From Diphasiastrum complanatum (taxonomy: Eukaryota > Streptophyta > Lycopodiopsida > Lycopodiales > Lycopodiaceae), in the NCBI GenBank assembly GCA_029204225.1, contig CM055092.1, positions 22,223,669-22,287,668 of the forward strand: a stretch of 64,000 nucleotides of DNA. The letters are read 5' to 3'. Under the pieces are notes generated by a model that was given only the letters and a program-made list of their open reading frames with translations, was not told the DNA's origin and did no database searches. The first letter of the stretch is position 1, and every line of letters starts with the position of its first letter. A program made the translations under genes and the position numbers. Positions 10,615 through 21,530 of the stretch are shown piece after piece.

Positions 10615-13414
10615 TTGTCCAAAGGTTCAGATTGTGAAAAAATTGTATTTATGACAGGACCTGGGCGAAGGACCCTCCTGGGCAAAGGTTCATCCTTCGC
10701 CAGCCCTGAAAAATGTTCGTCTGATAGGTTCAGATCCCTAGAAACCTTCGACGAGATTTTTATAGCCTATTTTTACAGTATTGTACATGCTTGCAAATTT
10801 TTCTTCAGAACTGATCAGCCCAACTACTATTCAGTGTACCTCACCAATGATCTGCACTGGACTAATGATGGCTACCTTATGGAAGCCATCATTGAACCCT
10901 CCATCCACGCCGCTGCCCAGTTGTTGAATTGTTTTTAGATGGTTGGCAACCTCAGGAAAGACCGCATCACATCTCAAATCCTTCACAGGATAGTGGAGTC
11001 CCACACAAAGTTGGCCAAAGCCCTTCTTGAACCATATAACTGGTTCAAGACTATTTTTGGTGAGCTCAAGCGAGCTATTAAGGCCAATACAAAGCAGCAG
11101 TTTGCCGTTGGCTCTCTATTGTCCCTCTCAGCCGCTTCTCACTTAGAAAACAAAATCCATGGCTTCCACCTGGGATCTGTGCTTTCGGTTTACGAAGAAG
11201 CACCAGCCGAGTCATCTCATCAGGCCTCAAGTTCTCATAGTCGTCGTCGTCCACACAGTGAGATCATAATTCCCGACTCGCCTTCCACATCACGACGTCG
11301 CACTAGGCATACCTCGTCAGCTGCGCTTCCACCCCCTATTGCTGTTCGCACTGAACTTCCCATTCCCCTCGCCTCTGATGCTTCTCTCGCCTCTGCTCCC
11401 ATACAAGGACAGTCTGTGACCATTGAGCCTACCATTCCCATCACAGCTGCCCAGGCCGCCTCACCCCCGCACACCGAAGCAACCTCACCCAACACACAGT
11501 TCTTCATGGTTATGTTCAATGATTCCAACCCCCTTGGGGCCACCGAAATCTTTGAAATGCCCCAGAGCCCAGAGCCCAGCGCCCTTTGAACCCCAATCCC
11601 CTAGAAGAGGATTTGGGCATATCTATGAATCTACTGCTGGTGTGGAAGATGCCAGTCAGCAACCACCCACACAGGGTAGCCCAGCCAGACTTCGGGTTGA
11701 CACAACTGTAAAGTCACCAAAGTAGTTCGACGCCACGGTGCCTAAAGAGTTTGAATAAGAGGATATTTTTGAAGAAGAAGAGACCTTGGCACCTATTCCA
11801 CGCCTACCAAGGACAGTACCATCAGGGTCTTCTGCTGCTGCCACCTCCACGATTGTCGATTCTGGTGATGCTCTAGGGTTAGTTTCCAGCCTTGGGCAAG
11901 TGATTCAGTCTATGCTGGATAAGAAGAAGGAAATGGAACAGAGGATCTCTGATATAGGATCCGAAAACACTCTGATCAGCCAAAAAATTGTCCAGCTAGA
12001 TCGAGAGGTGAAGATAGCCAAGTAACATGAAGAAAAGGCTGAAAGCAAAAAGACATTGGCCCAGCAACAAGCCGATCACTTGGAAACCTACATCAGCTCC
12101 CTGCAGAATGCCCTGATAACCGCATAGGATCAGGTAGATAAGGCAGTGCAAGAGGCCAAGCAATAGGTGTAGCTGCTAAAGGGGCAATTACAGATGGCCG
12201 AACAAGATCGCACACGGCTTCAAGGTGAATTGGATGCGACCACCCTTGAGCGTGATGCCTATCTGCAAACACAAATATCCGATCATCTGATCACACCGAC
12301 GGAGATTGCATATTTGTTTAAGAAAGTGGAAATATACAAAGTGGCCCTTCAAGGATTCCAAGGACGCTTTGATAGGTTCAAAGGGGCAGCTTCAACCGAG
12401 TTGGCAAAGGCAAAAGAGACCATCAATGCCTATGAAAAAGTTGTCGTTCAAGTTTTGGAAGCCGGACCACAAATCCCCGTCCTGGTCATGCCGCAAATCT
12501 CCCCTTCGCGCCAAGAAGCTGTACAAATGGATACAGGGGTTGATTCGAGCATGGACCAGGGGAGAGCTCCACATCTAGCAGATCAACCGCCAACCATACC
12601 GGCAGTACAAGTGGGTCCATCCTCATCAAGGACAAGCCATTTATTCAGAAGGCCCATCAGCGTCGAGGACCAGATCTAGACCTTCTTAAAGCAACATCCA
12701 CATGAGTCCTCGCGTGGTGGATGGGTTCTCAAATTTAAGACCTCCGAGATCGAGGCCGACAAAGAATTGGACAAAATACATGCACTGGGAGAGCAGACGA
12801 CATGGAGAATCATGGTTTTTGAGAAAACTTCGGAATCAATTAGGAGTTACGTCGCCAGCCCTCGCCAGTTGCTGGTAGATCCTTATTATGTGCCAATGCC
12901 GCGAAGACAAAAATGGAAAGATTTGGGATTGGATATGGATAAAATCACCATCCATACGCCCAATTGGCCAATCATCCATCAGCCTTACAACTGGAACATT
13001 TCAGTGGACTTCCACCGGGCCTTACAAGCATATTAGAGAGAGTATGTCCACTCTCCGGATCCAATGGTGCGACAATCGACAATGTTTGCAAAAGATGTAA
13101 CTCTGTTGGCATCAGTGGCAACCAAATGGGATGACTGCCTTCCTACCCTGGCATTCGATCCAAATAAGCCAACGGCCTCAGAGCAAATCAAAGATCAGCT
13201 GCCGATTGCTCGACTGTATTTCCGTGCGGCTATGATGGGAGGCTCTTGGGAATCCCGCTTCACCTCATGGACAACTTCCAAGTGGATTGTCGGAGCCCAC
13301 CATTGTTTCCTGTCGCATAATTTGGATTTCAATACTACACGTCTTGACTTTATGGAGAAGGTGCAGTATCATTTAATTAAGATTCGGCGCGAAGCCAATA
13401 AAAGTCCCCAATAA
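10615..13414 (+). pseudogene. Accessory reading frame between integrase and 3' LTR, function unknown
   Basis: About 2.8 kb of coding-like sequence. Frame 1 covers 10615-11589 with one TAG at 10936: a globular part (FRTDQPNYYSVYLTNDLHWT, RITSQILHRIVESHTKLAKA) and then a Ser/Pro-rich linker. After a shift near 11580 the rest is one frame to the TAA at 13412, broken by TAG at 11723, 12125, 12164, 12170, 12677 and 13034 and TAA at 11756 and 12023. This part includes a coiled coil (about 11890-12450) and a C-terminal domain of about 230 residues (SYVASPRQL, YYVPMPRR, KWKDLGL, ITIHTPNWPIIHQPYNW, MMGGSWESRFTSWTTSKW). No transmembrane segment or signal peptide is seen, so a classical env-like protein is unlikely. 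I do not recognise the family. The C-terminal domain recurs at 19453-20283, and part of the N-terminal domain recurs at 32224-32337. Confidence 0.7.
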
Positions 13415-13449
13415 CTGCATATTGCAGGTGTCGTGGGACCGCCACCAGT

Positions 13450-13464
13450 TTTGATGGGGGATAT
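13450..13464 (+). promoter_or_regulatory. Polypurine tract of the gypsy element
   Basis: TTTTGATGGGGGATAT directly precedes the 3' LTR. Copy 2 has TTTTGGTGGGGGATAC at the same place before 20334. G-rich tracts of this kind prime plus-strand cDNA synthesis. Confidence 0.7.
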
Positions 13465-14210
13465 TGTTGGAGGGTTTGCGGATCCCAAGGCAATCCTAAC
13501 CCTAGTTAATAAGTGAGAGGGATTTGGCACCCTACGTGTGTAAGTCCAACCCAATGATCACATAGTTATTTGATTGATTAGTTATAAGTTAATAAAAGGA
13601 CTTTAGGCCTTTTTGCAGGGCTTTTAATGTCGCAGGGCCTAAATGTCAAGTTAGTGAATATAGTTGGGTTTCCCTCTAGTTTTGATGCTTCCCACACTTT
13701 TTTAAATTTAAATAAAAAGAGAGGCAAGACTAGACCAATAGGATTCAGAGGCCAAAGTCCTCCTCTCTACTGTAAAAAGGGACCAACTCGAATTGCTCCT
13801 GATGTTCATTTCCTCATTTCAATAAAGCATATTGGCTCTCTTTAGAAATGGATTGATGAATGTCCTTGATCTTCCTTCTTTTTCCTCCATTTCTCATGCT
13901 TTTTTGGGATTTTTCTAATTGTTGGATCTGATGATTATTGGCATTGCTATTTCTTATGCTTTTTGTGAGAGAGAAAGGGAGAGAGAGAAGAGTAAATTTC
14001 TATCATTGTTGTGGATTTAGGGTTAATGGAAGTAGGGTTAATGGATGTAGCGTTAATGCTTAGTGTTTAGATCCTCCATTCATGTTGAAATCTGAACTAT
14101 GCTATCACTCTCATGGGAACGGACCTCCGCGTGACAACTAGCTCCGTCTCTTTGATGCTAGATTGACTAGATCTTGGATTCAGGTTAGGCAAGGAAAGAA
14201 ACCCACTACA
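13465..14210 (+). repeat. 3' LTR of the gypsy element
   Basis: 746 bp beginning TGTTGGAGGG and ending CCCACTACA. It matches the 5' LTR and is followed by the target duplication GTAGC at 14211-14215. Confidence 0.93.
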
Positions 14211-14215
14211 GTAGC
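14211..14215. repeat. Target-site duplication, right copy (GTAGC)
   Basis: Identical to 2279-2283 and directly abutting the 3' LTR end. Confidence 0.85.
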
Positions 14216-15186
14216 AGAATAACATCCACTAGATAAATTAAATTCTCCACATTGTAAAATAACTTTCCTTGTGAGAATGTCTGTGAGATCCACAGGTTTT
14301 CAATTAAAAATTGGAGTAAAGAGATTCAGAGCACTGATTCGAACTTTTACTCAAATTCAATAGATCAAGAATTAATCATCGCACTTAAGAATCATCACTA
14401 TTTCTCATAATCCTCTGACAATAATTAAGTATCTATTTATGATTAGTCAATCATAAATATTTAGATTCATATGATTCGTCAATCATAATTTTCTGGAATC
14501 CAAACCATACTTAATCATTTACAGAATACTGGAGTATATGTCCAACATAACTCAAGAAAAGTAAGAATCATTCCAAAATCTTTCCATTAAAAAAATACTG
14601 AATTTAGGAACATTCTTCAAACAAAATTCTCTGACTGAAGTGCAAGATTTAAGTTCTATAAACCACTGGTAATTAAAGATTGAATGCATACCAAAATGAC
14701 AATCATCTTCAACTACAAAAAAAAACTCTAGATTATAATCTAGAATCAAATCTAGATATCCAAAGTCCTGCTAAATATCAATTCAGTTATTATTCTTGGA
14801 TTCATTATGATTCATTATCCAATTGAGCACTCTGGGATACAATCACTAATGAGTTGAGTCTATTCCTTAACTAAGAAATACTCTATCCCAAGAATACTAT
14901 ATATTATCCAATGCACATAATTTTAACTGATGAACCCAAATGATTCACTAATCATGCGTCTTACAAGCAATCTATGAAAATTGTCAGCTATAAAATCCAA
15001 TTTTGTATCTATCAGTTAGAGTACATGCATATAACCACTCAAAACAGATCTAAACCAGTCATGCATGTCAGAATCACTCTGAGAATCAACATGCATACAT
15101 TCCATGCAAGCACAGTACCTCAAAATAGGAAATTGATATGCATGCAATCAGAACAATGCAAAATTCTACCAATTTTGCTCACAAAA
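14216..15186. other. AT-rich stretch without recognisable gene
   Basis: No coding frame of note. It is the continuation of whatever the gypsy element inserted into, probably copia LTR or flank. It has several ATTC/GATT-rich near-repeats around 14440-14490 and 14780-14830. Confidence 0.4.
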
Positions 15187-16837
15187 TCATCTACTAGTAT
15201 GTGAAACAGTACTAGTTTGTTCTTTTGAATATAATTCACCACTTTGATGAGTGATATAGATCAACTTTTGTTCTCTGTCTCTTTGGATTTGAATACCTAG
15301 ACTGTAATGAGCTTCGCCTAGATTGGTCATGTCAAATTTTGAAGATAGCATTGTCTTAGTTTCTTTTATCACATCGATACTGTTGTTGAAAAGCAGTGTG
15401 TCGTCCACATACAAAGTGATGATAATAAAGGAATGTTGTACTGACTTGAAGTAGATAGTAGAATCTGAATTGCTTGGTTTATAGCCATGATCGATAAGAA
15501 AAGTGTTGATCCTTTGAAACCATGCTCAAGCGGATTGCTTCAAGCCATAAACTGGTATGTGGACTTTACATACATGATTCTGTTTTCCTTTGATATTATA
15601 ACATTCGAGTTGCATCATGTAAATGTCTTCTTCAATAACTCCATAAAGATATGTTGTATGTACATCCATTTGATGTATTTCTAAATCTGTTGCAACAACA
15701 AATGACAATAGAAGTCTGATTGAAGAATGTTTAGCTACTGGACTGAAAGTCTTAGTGTAGTCGACATTATGTACTTGAGAAAATCCTCTGGCAACAATTC
15801 GAGCTTTTCTTTTATCGATACTTCCTGCATCTGCCTTGTATTTGATTTTGAACATCCATTTGCAGTCAACTACATTTTTGCTGGGAGGTAATTCTATAAT
15901 TGTCCAAGTCGGGGTTTTGATAAGAGATGAATACTCTTTATCCATAGCTTTTTTCCAAAGATTAGAATCGGGTTGATAAGTGCTTCCTTGACAGTAGTCG
16001 ACTCTCGAACAAGATAGGCTGCAAATTTGTAGCAAGTCCATTTGACTAAGGTGAATAGGAGGTAATGTATTGTTTCTCAATCCGTTGTTAAGGCAATACT
16101 CCTTGAATTTAGTTGAGATGTACTCTCTCCCGTTGTCGGACCTCATTCCTTTAATTCTTTTACCAGTTTCATTTTCTGCACACTCCGGTGAGTTGCTGAA
16201 AGATTTTGAAAACCTCCGATTTTTACTTAATGAAATAAACAGTTGTCCTTCTTGAATATTCGTCGTAATGAAATACTTTGCATCAAGCAACGATGGAGTT
16301 TGTATTGGACCACATATATCTGAATGAACAACATCTACAACATCCTTTGCTACATGCCTATGACTCGATCTAAAAGGAATCCTAGTCTGTTTTCCAAGGA
16401 TGCAGCTATGACAGACAGGGAGGTCGATTTTGTTGGTTGGATAGTCGAAATTAAGTGCTAAGGATTGTCTAGACATGTTCGATATAGATGTATGATTCAA
16501 GTGTCCTAATCTATGATGCCATAGTAATGCTTTATTGACAAGAACTAGTGTCAGAATAACAATGCACCAGTCTCTATAAGTATCCATGCCTCTTGCCAAC
16601 AAGTGCAAGAATCTTATCTATCCTATCAATAATTTGGCATTGATCAGACTCAAAATCTACCCTATGACCTAAATCAGTGATTCTACTTACTGATAGCAAA
16701 TTCGTAGAGAGTTTAGATACATAAAAAATATTTGATAGTAGTTTGAATAGATCATGCTGGAACATCAATCTTACAATGCCCTCACTTTCAATAGTATGTG
16801 TACTATCATCGCCACGTCTAGGAGTGAAAATAATCAC
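15187..16837 (-). pseudogene. Ty1/copia pol with in-frame deletion joining integrase to RT
   Basis: Minus strand, read from high to low. The GAG-pre-integrase region comes first (IFYVSKLSTNLLSVSRITDL, then WHHRLGHLNHTSISNMSRQS and CHSCILGKQTRIPF). The integrase start follows (VVDVVHSDICGPIQTPSL, GMRSDNGREYISTKF). RT comes next (LWKKAMDKEYSSLIKTPTW, VVDCKWMFKIKYKADAGSID, KARIVARGFSQVHNVDYTKT, HQMDVHTTYLYGVIEEDIYM, VYGLKQSA). The distal RT box YVDDTLLFNNSIDV is at 15187-15414. The 360-codon frame at 15526-16608 passes straight from the middle of the integrase core to RT, so the third catalytic residue region and integrase C-terminus are missing while the frame stays open. The element is inactive. 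Its 5' LTR and PBS are at 17937-18772. Confidence 0.9.
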
Positions 16838-16999
16838 GATGATTGGTCATATGTTGAGTAGTTCTAGAATCCAGAAACCAAGAATTGTCAAGTCGCGCCT
16901 ATTGGTCTTTGACCATAAACGCTCCTTCGTCCATGTCAAGTTTGGGAGATAATGTTGTGACTGCATTTGCTTGTTGATCTGGTTGCTTGCTAGAATTCT

Positions 17000-17720
17000 T
17001 TGCTTTTAATACCCCACAATCTTGGATCTCATGATTAGTGTGTTTGTAATACTTACAGAAAATGTTTTTCTTCGACTATGGATTTGATATTTGCTCTTGA
17101 TTTTGTGTTGGTTTCTGATTTGATGCGGACTGCTTAGAGCCTTTCTTCTTCTGTTGTTTTGAGCCTTTGTTGACATATAGAGCATGAGATGATAAAGTCT
17201 AAGAGATGTCTTGACTTCTTCGATTGTCTTCTTGCAACAACTTAGTGATAACTCTACTAAGAGTTAAATTTGAGTGTGTTGATATGATCATCACCCAGTT
17301 CTCATATGTAGAAGGCAAACTTGAAAGCAATGTCATGATTGTGTCTTGATCGTCGATGATCGATCCGACAACTACCATCTGTTGCAAGAGATTTTTAAAC
17401 TGGTTAACGTGATTCTGAAGTGAATCACCATTTCACATCTTGAGTGTGAAGAATTTTCTTCTAAGATGCGACTTGGAAGTCACATCCTTCACATCGTATA
17501 GTGAGCTCAGGATGTCGCATATTTCTTATGAAGTTTGAGTCTCAGATTTGTGGCCAATCATAGTGTTTGATATATTGAGAATAATAATCGCAAAAGCTTT
17601 ACCATCCTTCGATTTCCACTTTGAGTCAGTTGTGTCGTCTTCAAGCTTCACTTCAAGACCTATGACAAAATCCCACAACTCGTTGGCAATTAGCAAGGTC
17701 TTCATCTTGAATTTTCACAA
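17000..17720 (-). pseudogene. Ty1/copia gag (UBN2 type) with degraded zinc knuckle
   Basis: Upstream of the pol fragment on the minus strand. About 17720-17400 reads a copia gag body (LWDFVIGLEVKLEDD, KAFAIIILNISNTMIG, DILSSLYDVKDVTSKSHLRR). It then continues through QNHVNQFKNLLQQMVVVGS and LSSLPSTYENWVMIISTHSN (17199-17387). Around 17050 lies a knuckle-like CKYYKHTNHEIQDC in which the second Cys is Tyr, so zinc binding is lost. Several in-frame stops are present. Confidence 0.8.
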
Positions 17721-17936
17721 ATAGTAATTGGATTCATTTAGCTTGCAATGAGACCGGTTTTACTTTGAGAATCCATTTGGAAGATAGTCTGTCGATATAT
17801 CGATGACTTTAAGAATGATGTCGTGCGATGCTACAATTGAAAATCAATTATTTGATATTGAAATTTGATACCACAAATTAAATAATAAGAGCAAGTGTGC
17901 TTTGGTATGATACTATGAAAAGTATCTAATAATATC

Positions 17937-17948
17937 GCTCTGAAACCA
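17937..17948 (-). promoter_or_regulatory. Copia primer-binding site (initiator Met tRNA)
   Basis: The minus strand reads TGGTTTCAGAGC directly after the LTR end CCAACA. The copia consensus is TGGTATCAGAGC, complementary to initiator tRNA-Met, so there is one mismatch. Confidence 0.85.
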
Positions 17949-18772
17949 TGTTGGAAAGAGGGAAGGGAATGTCGATACTATAAGTTGAAGTCTATAAACG
18001 AAATATCGAGTGTAGTGGAATAAACCTTCTCTCTTAATGCATGACTACGCCTATCAATACTTGAACAAAGCTATAATGACATAAGTCACATTCAATCTTT
18101 TAGCAACTAGCTATGAAATCATCAGCACTAAAGTGATTTTGTAGCCAAACAATGATGTATTAAATATTGCGACGTTGAAGTATTCAACAGATTAGACGAA
18201 ACAATAAGAGATTTATCAGTTACAACTAACTACAAAGAAGCATACATTCAGACATGATATTGAATGCAATAAGAATATAGATTGATTTAGTAAGTAGCAT
18301 CATGTACAAATCAAATGATGAGAGCACAAAACAATAATGGACGAGTCGCGTATTCTAAGCTATCTCTGAGTAACTGAAAACTCTGCCTGATGCAAAGTCT
18401 TTGTTGATTAGCTATTTATACTGAAGCAGTTAACACGTATCCAGTAGGACAGCTAATCAGATCGCAGATAGCAGCCGCCAGTTGGTCGTAATGCATTGTC
18501 ATACATCCAGTTAGGACTTCCCAGAAATTTACTTGCAAAGCAGTTAGGGCAAGTCTTTAGCTTCATATTAGGCATAACAATAACTGTCATTCTTCAACAT
18601 GGTCGACTTCTTTGACTTTCGTCGACGTCGTCGATAAGCCGGATGATCTCCAATATGTCAAAGCCACTTGTTGAGCGATTCTCAAGTATTTCTGCAAACT
18701 GTGTAGGAACACAAATGAAACTGCAAAACATGAAGATTAAAGATCGATTATTTGGCTGAATTACTCCCGATG
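17949..18772 (-). repeat. 5' LTR of the minus-strand copia element, slightly truncated
   Basis: About 824 bp, homologous along its length to the plus-strand LTR at 39597-40532 (shared blocks GGGAGTAATTC, CGATCTTTAATCTT, ACAGTTATTGTT, AAGACTTGCCCTAACTGCTT, CAAGTATTGATAGG). The first dozen bases present in the other copy (TGTTGGATTATT) are not found at 18773-18790. The end CCAACA abuts the PBS. Confidence 0.82.
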
Positions 18773-19452
18773 TAGACTTACATTTATTGTAGTTTTATGT
18801 CTAACTTAAGTCTTCTTTGATGTTTTAGTCCTCATGGTGGTTTCTAAATGTGGTCAAACTTGGTTATGGAGAATTCTTCCTCCTAACCCATTTATACAAA
18901 CCATCATGTGTTGTATGAAGAAAGTTGTGGATGTTCTCAATTGTATTATTCCACCAACAGAGCTTCTTATGATTTGTTGGTTTTGAGGATAGGATTCCAT
19001 GCCTTATTGATTTCTTGGGGACTCTAGATTAGGTTATATATTACATGGAATTCATTAAAAAGAAAGATCCTTTGAGTGTAGTTGAGAATATTTTGGCTAT
19101 GTTGATAAATTTGAGAATGAAAAAAAAATTGCTTGTCTTGAAAAAGAAAATGATATTGTCCTTTCTTATTCACCTTCCCCTATCTTTGAGACCCCTCTAT
19201 CTCTACATCCCTAGGTTTTTGGTGAGGACCTAGATGAGGAGAGTGCATCTCAGTTGGAAATGGTAGCAGGGTAGATGATTGGACCTCATGGAACCATGTA
19301 ATTTTCTCTCAAGAAGTTTGGGAGGTTGATAGCCAATCCACCTTTGAATTTTGTGAAGGAAAAAACTGTCAAATCCATTGGTTTCTAGTCGTACTATCGA
19401 GTCTAAGACTGCCAAAACTGCTTCTAAACTTTGGAGTCTACCCTCTGTTAAG
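18773..19452. other. Stretch without recognised gene
   Basis: Short frames only. It lies between the truncated copia LTR and the truncated second gypsy copy. The plus strand around 19100-19300 has Lys-rich and Pro/Leu-rich stretches that I cannot assign. Confidence 0.4.
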
Positions 19453-20283
19453 AACAACCACCAATTTTACCGGTAGTGCAAGTGGGTCCATCCTCATCAA
19501 GGACCACACCTCTATTCAGAAGACCCATCAGTGTCGAGGACCAGATCCAGGGCTTCTTATTGCAACATCCGCATGAGTCCTCGCGTGGGCATTGGATTCT
19601 GAAGTTTAAGACCTCCGAGATAGAGGGGCAAAGAGTTGGACAAAATACCTGCATTGGGAGAGCAGTCGACATGGAGAATTACCGTTTTTGAGAAAACTCC
19701 AGAATCAATCAGGAGTTACGTCGCCAGCCCTCGCCAATTGCGGGTCAATCCTTATTATGTGCCAATGCCGAGAAGGAATAAATGGAAAGATTTGGGATTG
19801 GCTATGGACAAAATCACCATCCATACACCCAATTGGCCAATCATCCATCAACCCTACAACTGGACAATTTTAGTGGACTTCCACCGAGCTCTACAAGCGT
19901 ACTAGAGAGAGTATGTCCACTCTCCAGATCCAACGATGCGACAATCGGCACTATTTGCAAAAGATCAAAATTTGTTGGTGTCAATAGCAACCAGATGGGA
20001 CGATTGCCTACCTCCTATGGCATTCGATCCAAATAAGCCAATGGCCTCCGAGAATATCAAAGATCAGCTGTCGGTTGCTCGTTTATACTTTCGTGCAACA
20101 ATGATGGGAGGCTCCTGGGAATCATGCTTCACATCATGGACAACCTCAAAGTGGATTGCTGGAGCCCATCGTTGTTTTCTACCACACAATTTAGCTTTTA
20201 ATACTGCACACCTTGACTTTATGGAGAAGTTGCAGTACCATTCAATAAAGATTCGATGCGAAGCCAATAAAAGTCCTCAATAA
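19453..20283 (+). pseudogene. Second copy of the accessory-frame C-terminal domain (5'-truncated gypsy element)
   Basis: Homology to 12585-13414 begins abruptly near 19453. It runs through the same protein blocks: RRPISVEDQIQGFLLQHPHE, TWRITVFEK, SYVASPRQL, YYVPMPRRNKWKDLGL, ITIHTPNWPIIHQPYNW, SWESCFTSWTTSKWI and NKSPQ, then the same TAA. Over the 66 residues from SIRSY to LQAY I count six differences. Two short frameshifts lie near 19630. The in-frame TAG after LQAY (19903) matches the TAG at 13034 of the first copy. At the site of the first copy's TAG 12677 this copy has CAG. It is followed by a PPT and LTR. Confidence 0.85.
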
Positions 20284-20333
20284 CTGCATCTCGCAGGTGT
20301 CGTGGGACCGCCACCAGTTTTGGTGGGGGATAC

Positions 20334-21084
20334 TGTTGGAGGGTTTGCGGATCCCAAGGCAACCCTAACCCTAGTTAATAAGTGAGAGGGATTTGGCACC
20401 CTATGTGTGTAAGTCCAACCCGATGATCACATAGAGATTTGATTAGTTACAAGTCAATAAAAGGACTTTAGGCCTTTTTGTGAGACGTTTAATGTCGTAG
20501 GGCCTAAATGTCAATTAGTGAATAAATTTGGGTTTCCCTCCAAATTGGATGGTTCCCACTCTTTTTAAAATTTGAATAATTAGAGAGGCAAAAATGGACC
20601 AATAGGATTCAAAGGCCAGGGTCCTCCTCTCTACTGTAAAAAAGGACCAACTCAAGTTGCTCCTCATGTTCATTTCCTCATTTCAATAAAGCAGATTGGT
20701 TCTCTTCAGGAATGGATTGATGAATGTCCTTGCTCTCTATAATTTTTCCTCCATCTCTCATGCTTTCTTTGGTTTTTGCTAATTGTTGGATCTGAATGTT
20801 ATTGGGATTGTGTGTTATTATACTTTTTATGAGAGAGAGAGGAAGAGAGGAAAAGGGTAAGCTATCTTTGTTGTGGATTGTAATGTTAATGGATTGTAGT
20901 GTTAATGGATCATAGTGTTAATGGATGTTAGAGTTAGATGTGAATCCTCTATTCATGATTGAAATCTGAACTGTACTATCGCTCTCATGGGAACGAACCT
21001 ACGCGTGACAACTAACTTCGTCTCTTTGATGCTAGATTGACTAGATCTTGGATTCAGGTTAGGCAAGGAAAGAAACCCACTACA
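20334..21084 (+). repeat. 3' LTR of the second, truncated gypsy copy
   Basis: 751 bp beginning TGTTGGAGGG and ending CACTACA, collinear with 13465-14210. It has small indels, for example the loss of one GATT repeat near 20440. No 5' part of this copy exists in the window, so it is truncated at about 19453. Confidence 0.92.
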
Positions 21085-21530
21085 CTTCCTTAGATTGCAC
21101 CTTTCCTCACAAAATGATGAGAGATCTCAATATGCTTTGACCTTGCATGGAAGATTGGGTTTGCTGCAAGGTGTTGAGTTGAAATGTTGTCATTATAAAT
21201 GTTTGGGAAAACATCTAAACTGATGACCTTCATCTCCATTAGTAGCCTGTTGACCCAAATAAGCTCCTTTCTTGTTGTTATGAGAGCTTTATACTTGGCC
21301 TCGGTAGAAGAGAGTGAGATGGTTTCTTGTTTCTTTGACAACCAAGAAACAACTCCTCCAACAATAAATGTTGCATAGGAACTTGTGGACTCTCGATCCC
21401 TCTTATCACTTGCAAAATCCGAGTCACTAAAGGCATGGAAATCAATTACATCCCCTCTATATAGAATTCAATGATCTAGAGTGCTCAAGAGGTATCTCAA
21501 GTTTCCTTTTGCAATTTTCCAATTTATGAT
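21085..21530 (-). pseudogene. Ty1/copia RNase H fragment
   Basis: The minus strand reads SKKQETISLSSTEAKYKALI, ELIWVNRLLMEMKV, IYNDNISTQHLAANPIFHAR and SKHIEISHHFVRKGAI. These are the canonical copia RNase H blocks (SSTEAEY, DNxSAI, HxRSKHIE, HxxR). Upstream, 21345-21500 holds the preceding block in broken form. The second gypsy copy ends immediately beside it. Confidence 0.85.

Larger units (their letters stand above)
2284..14210 (+). mobile_element. Complete but degenerate Ty3/gypsy LTR retrotransposon with an extra 3' reading frame
   Basis: An 11.9-kb element with 745/746-bp LTRs, GTAGC target duplications, a tRNA-Asp-like PBS, leader, gag, PR-RT-RH-INT, a long accessory frame and a G-rich polypurine tract. 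The gene order with integrase last in pol makes it Ty3/gypsy. There is no chromodomain after integrase, a PBS resembling the tRNA-Asp type, and extra coding capacity between INT and the 3' LTR. These together point to the non-chromovirus Athila/Tat side of plant gypsy elements (inference from family knowledge). The two LTRs differ at roughly 5% of positions by eye, so it is not recent. Stops and frameshifts in every domain make it non-autonomous. It sits within copia remnants. Confidence 0.9.

Noticed and set aside
11235-11543. 102-codon minus-strand frame opposite the accessory frame
   Set aside because: It is a shadow of the Ser/Pro-rich linker, with biased composition only.
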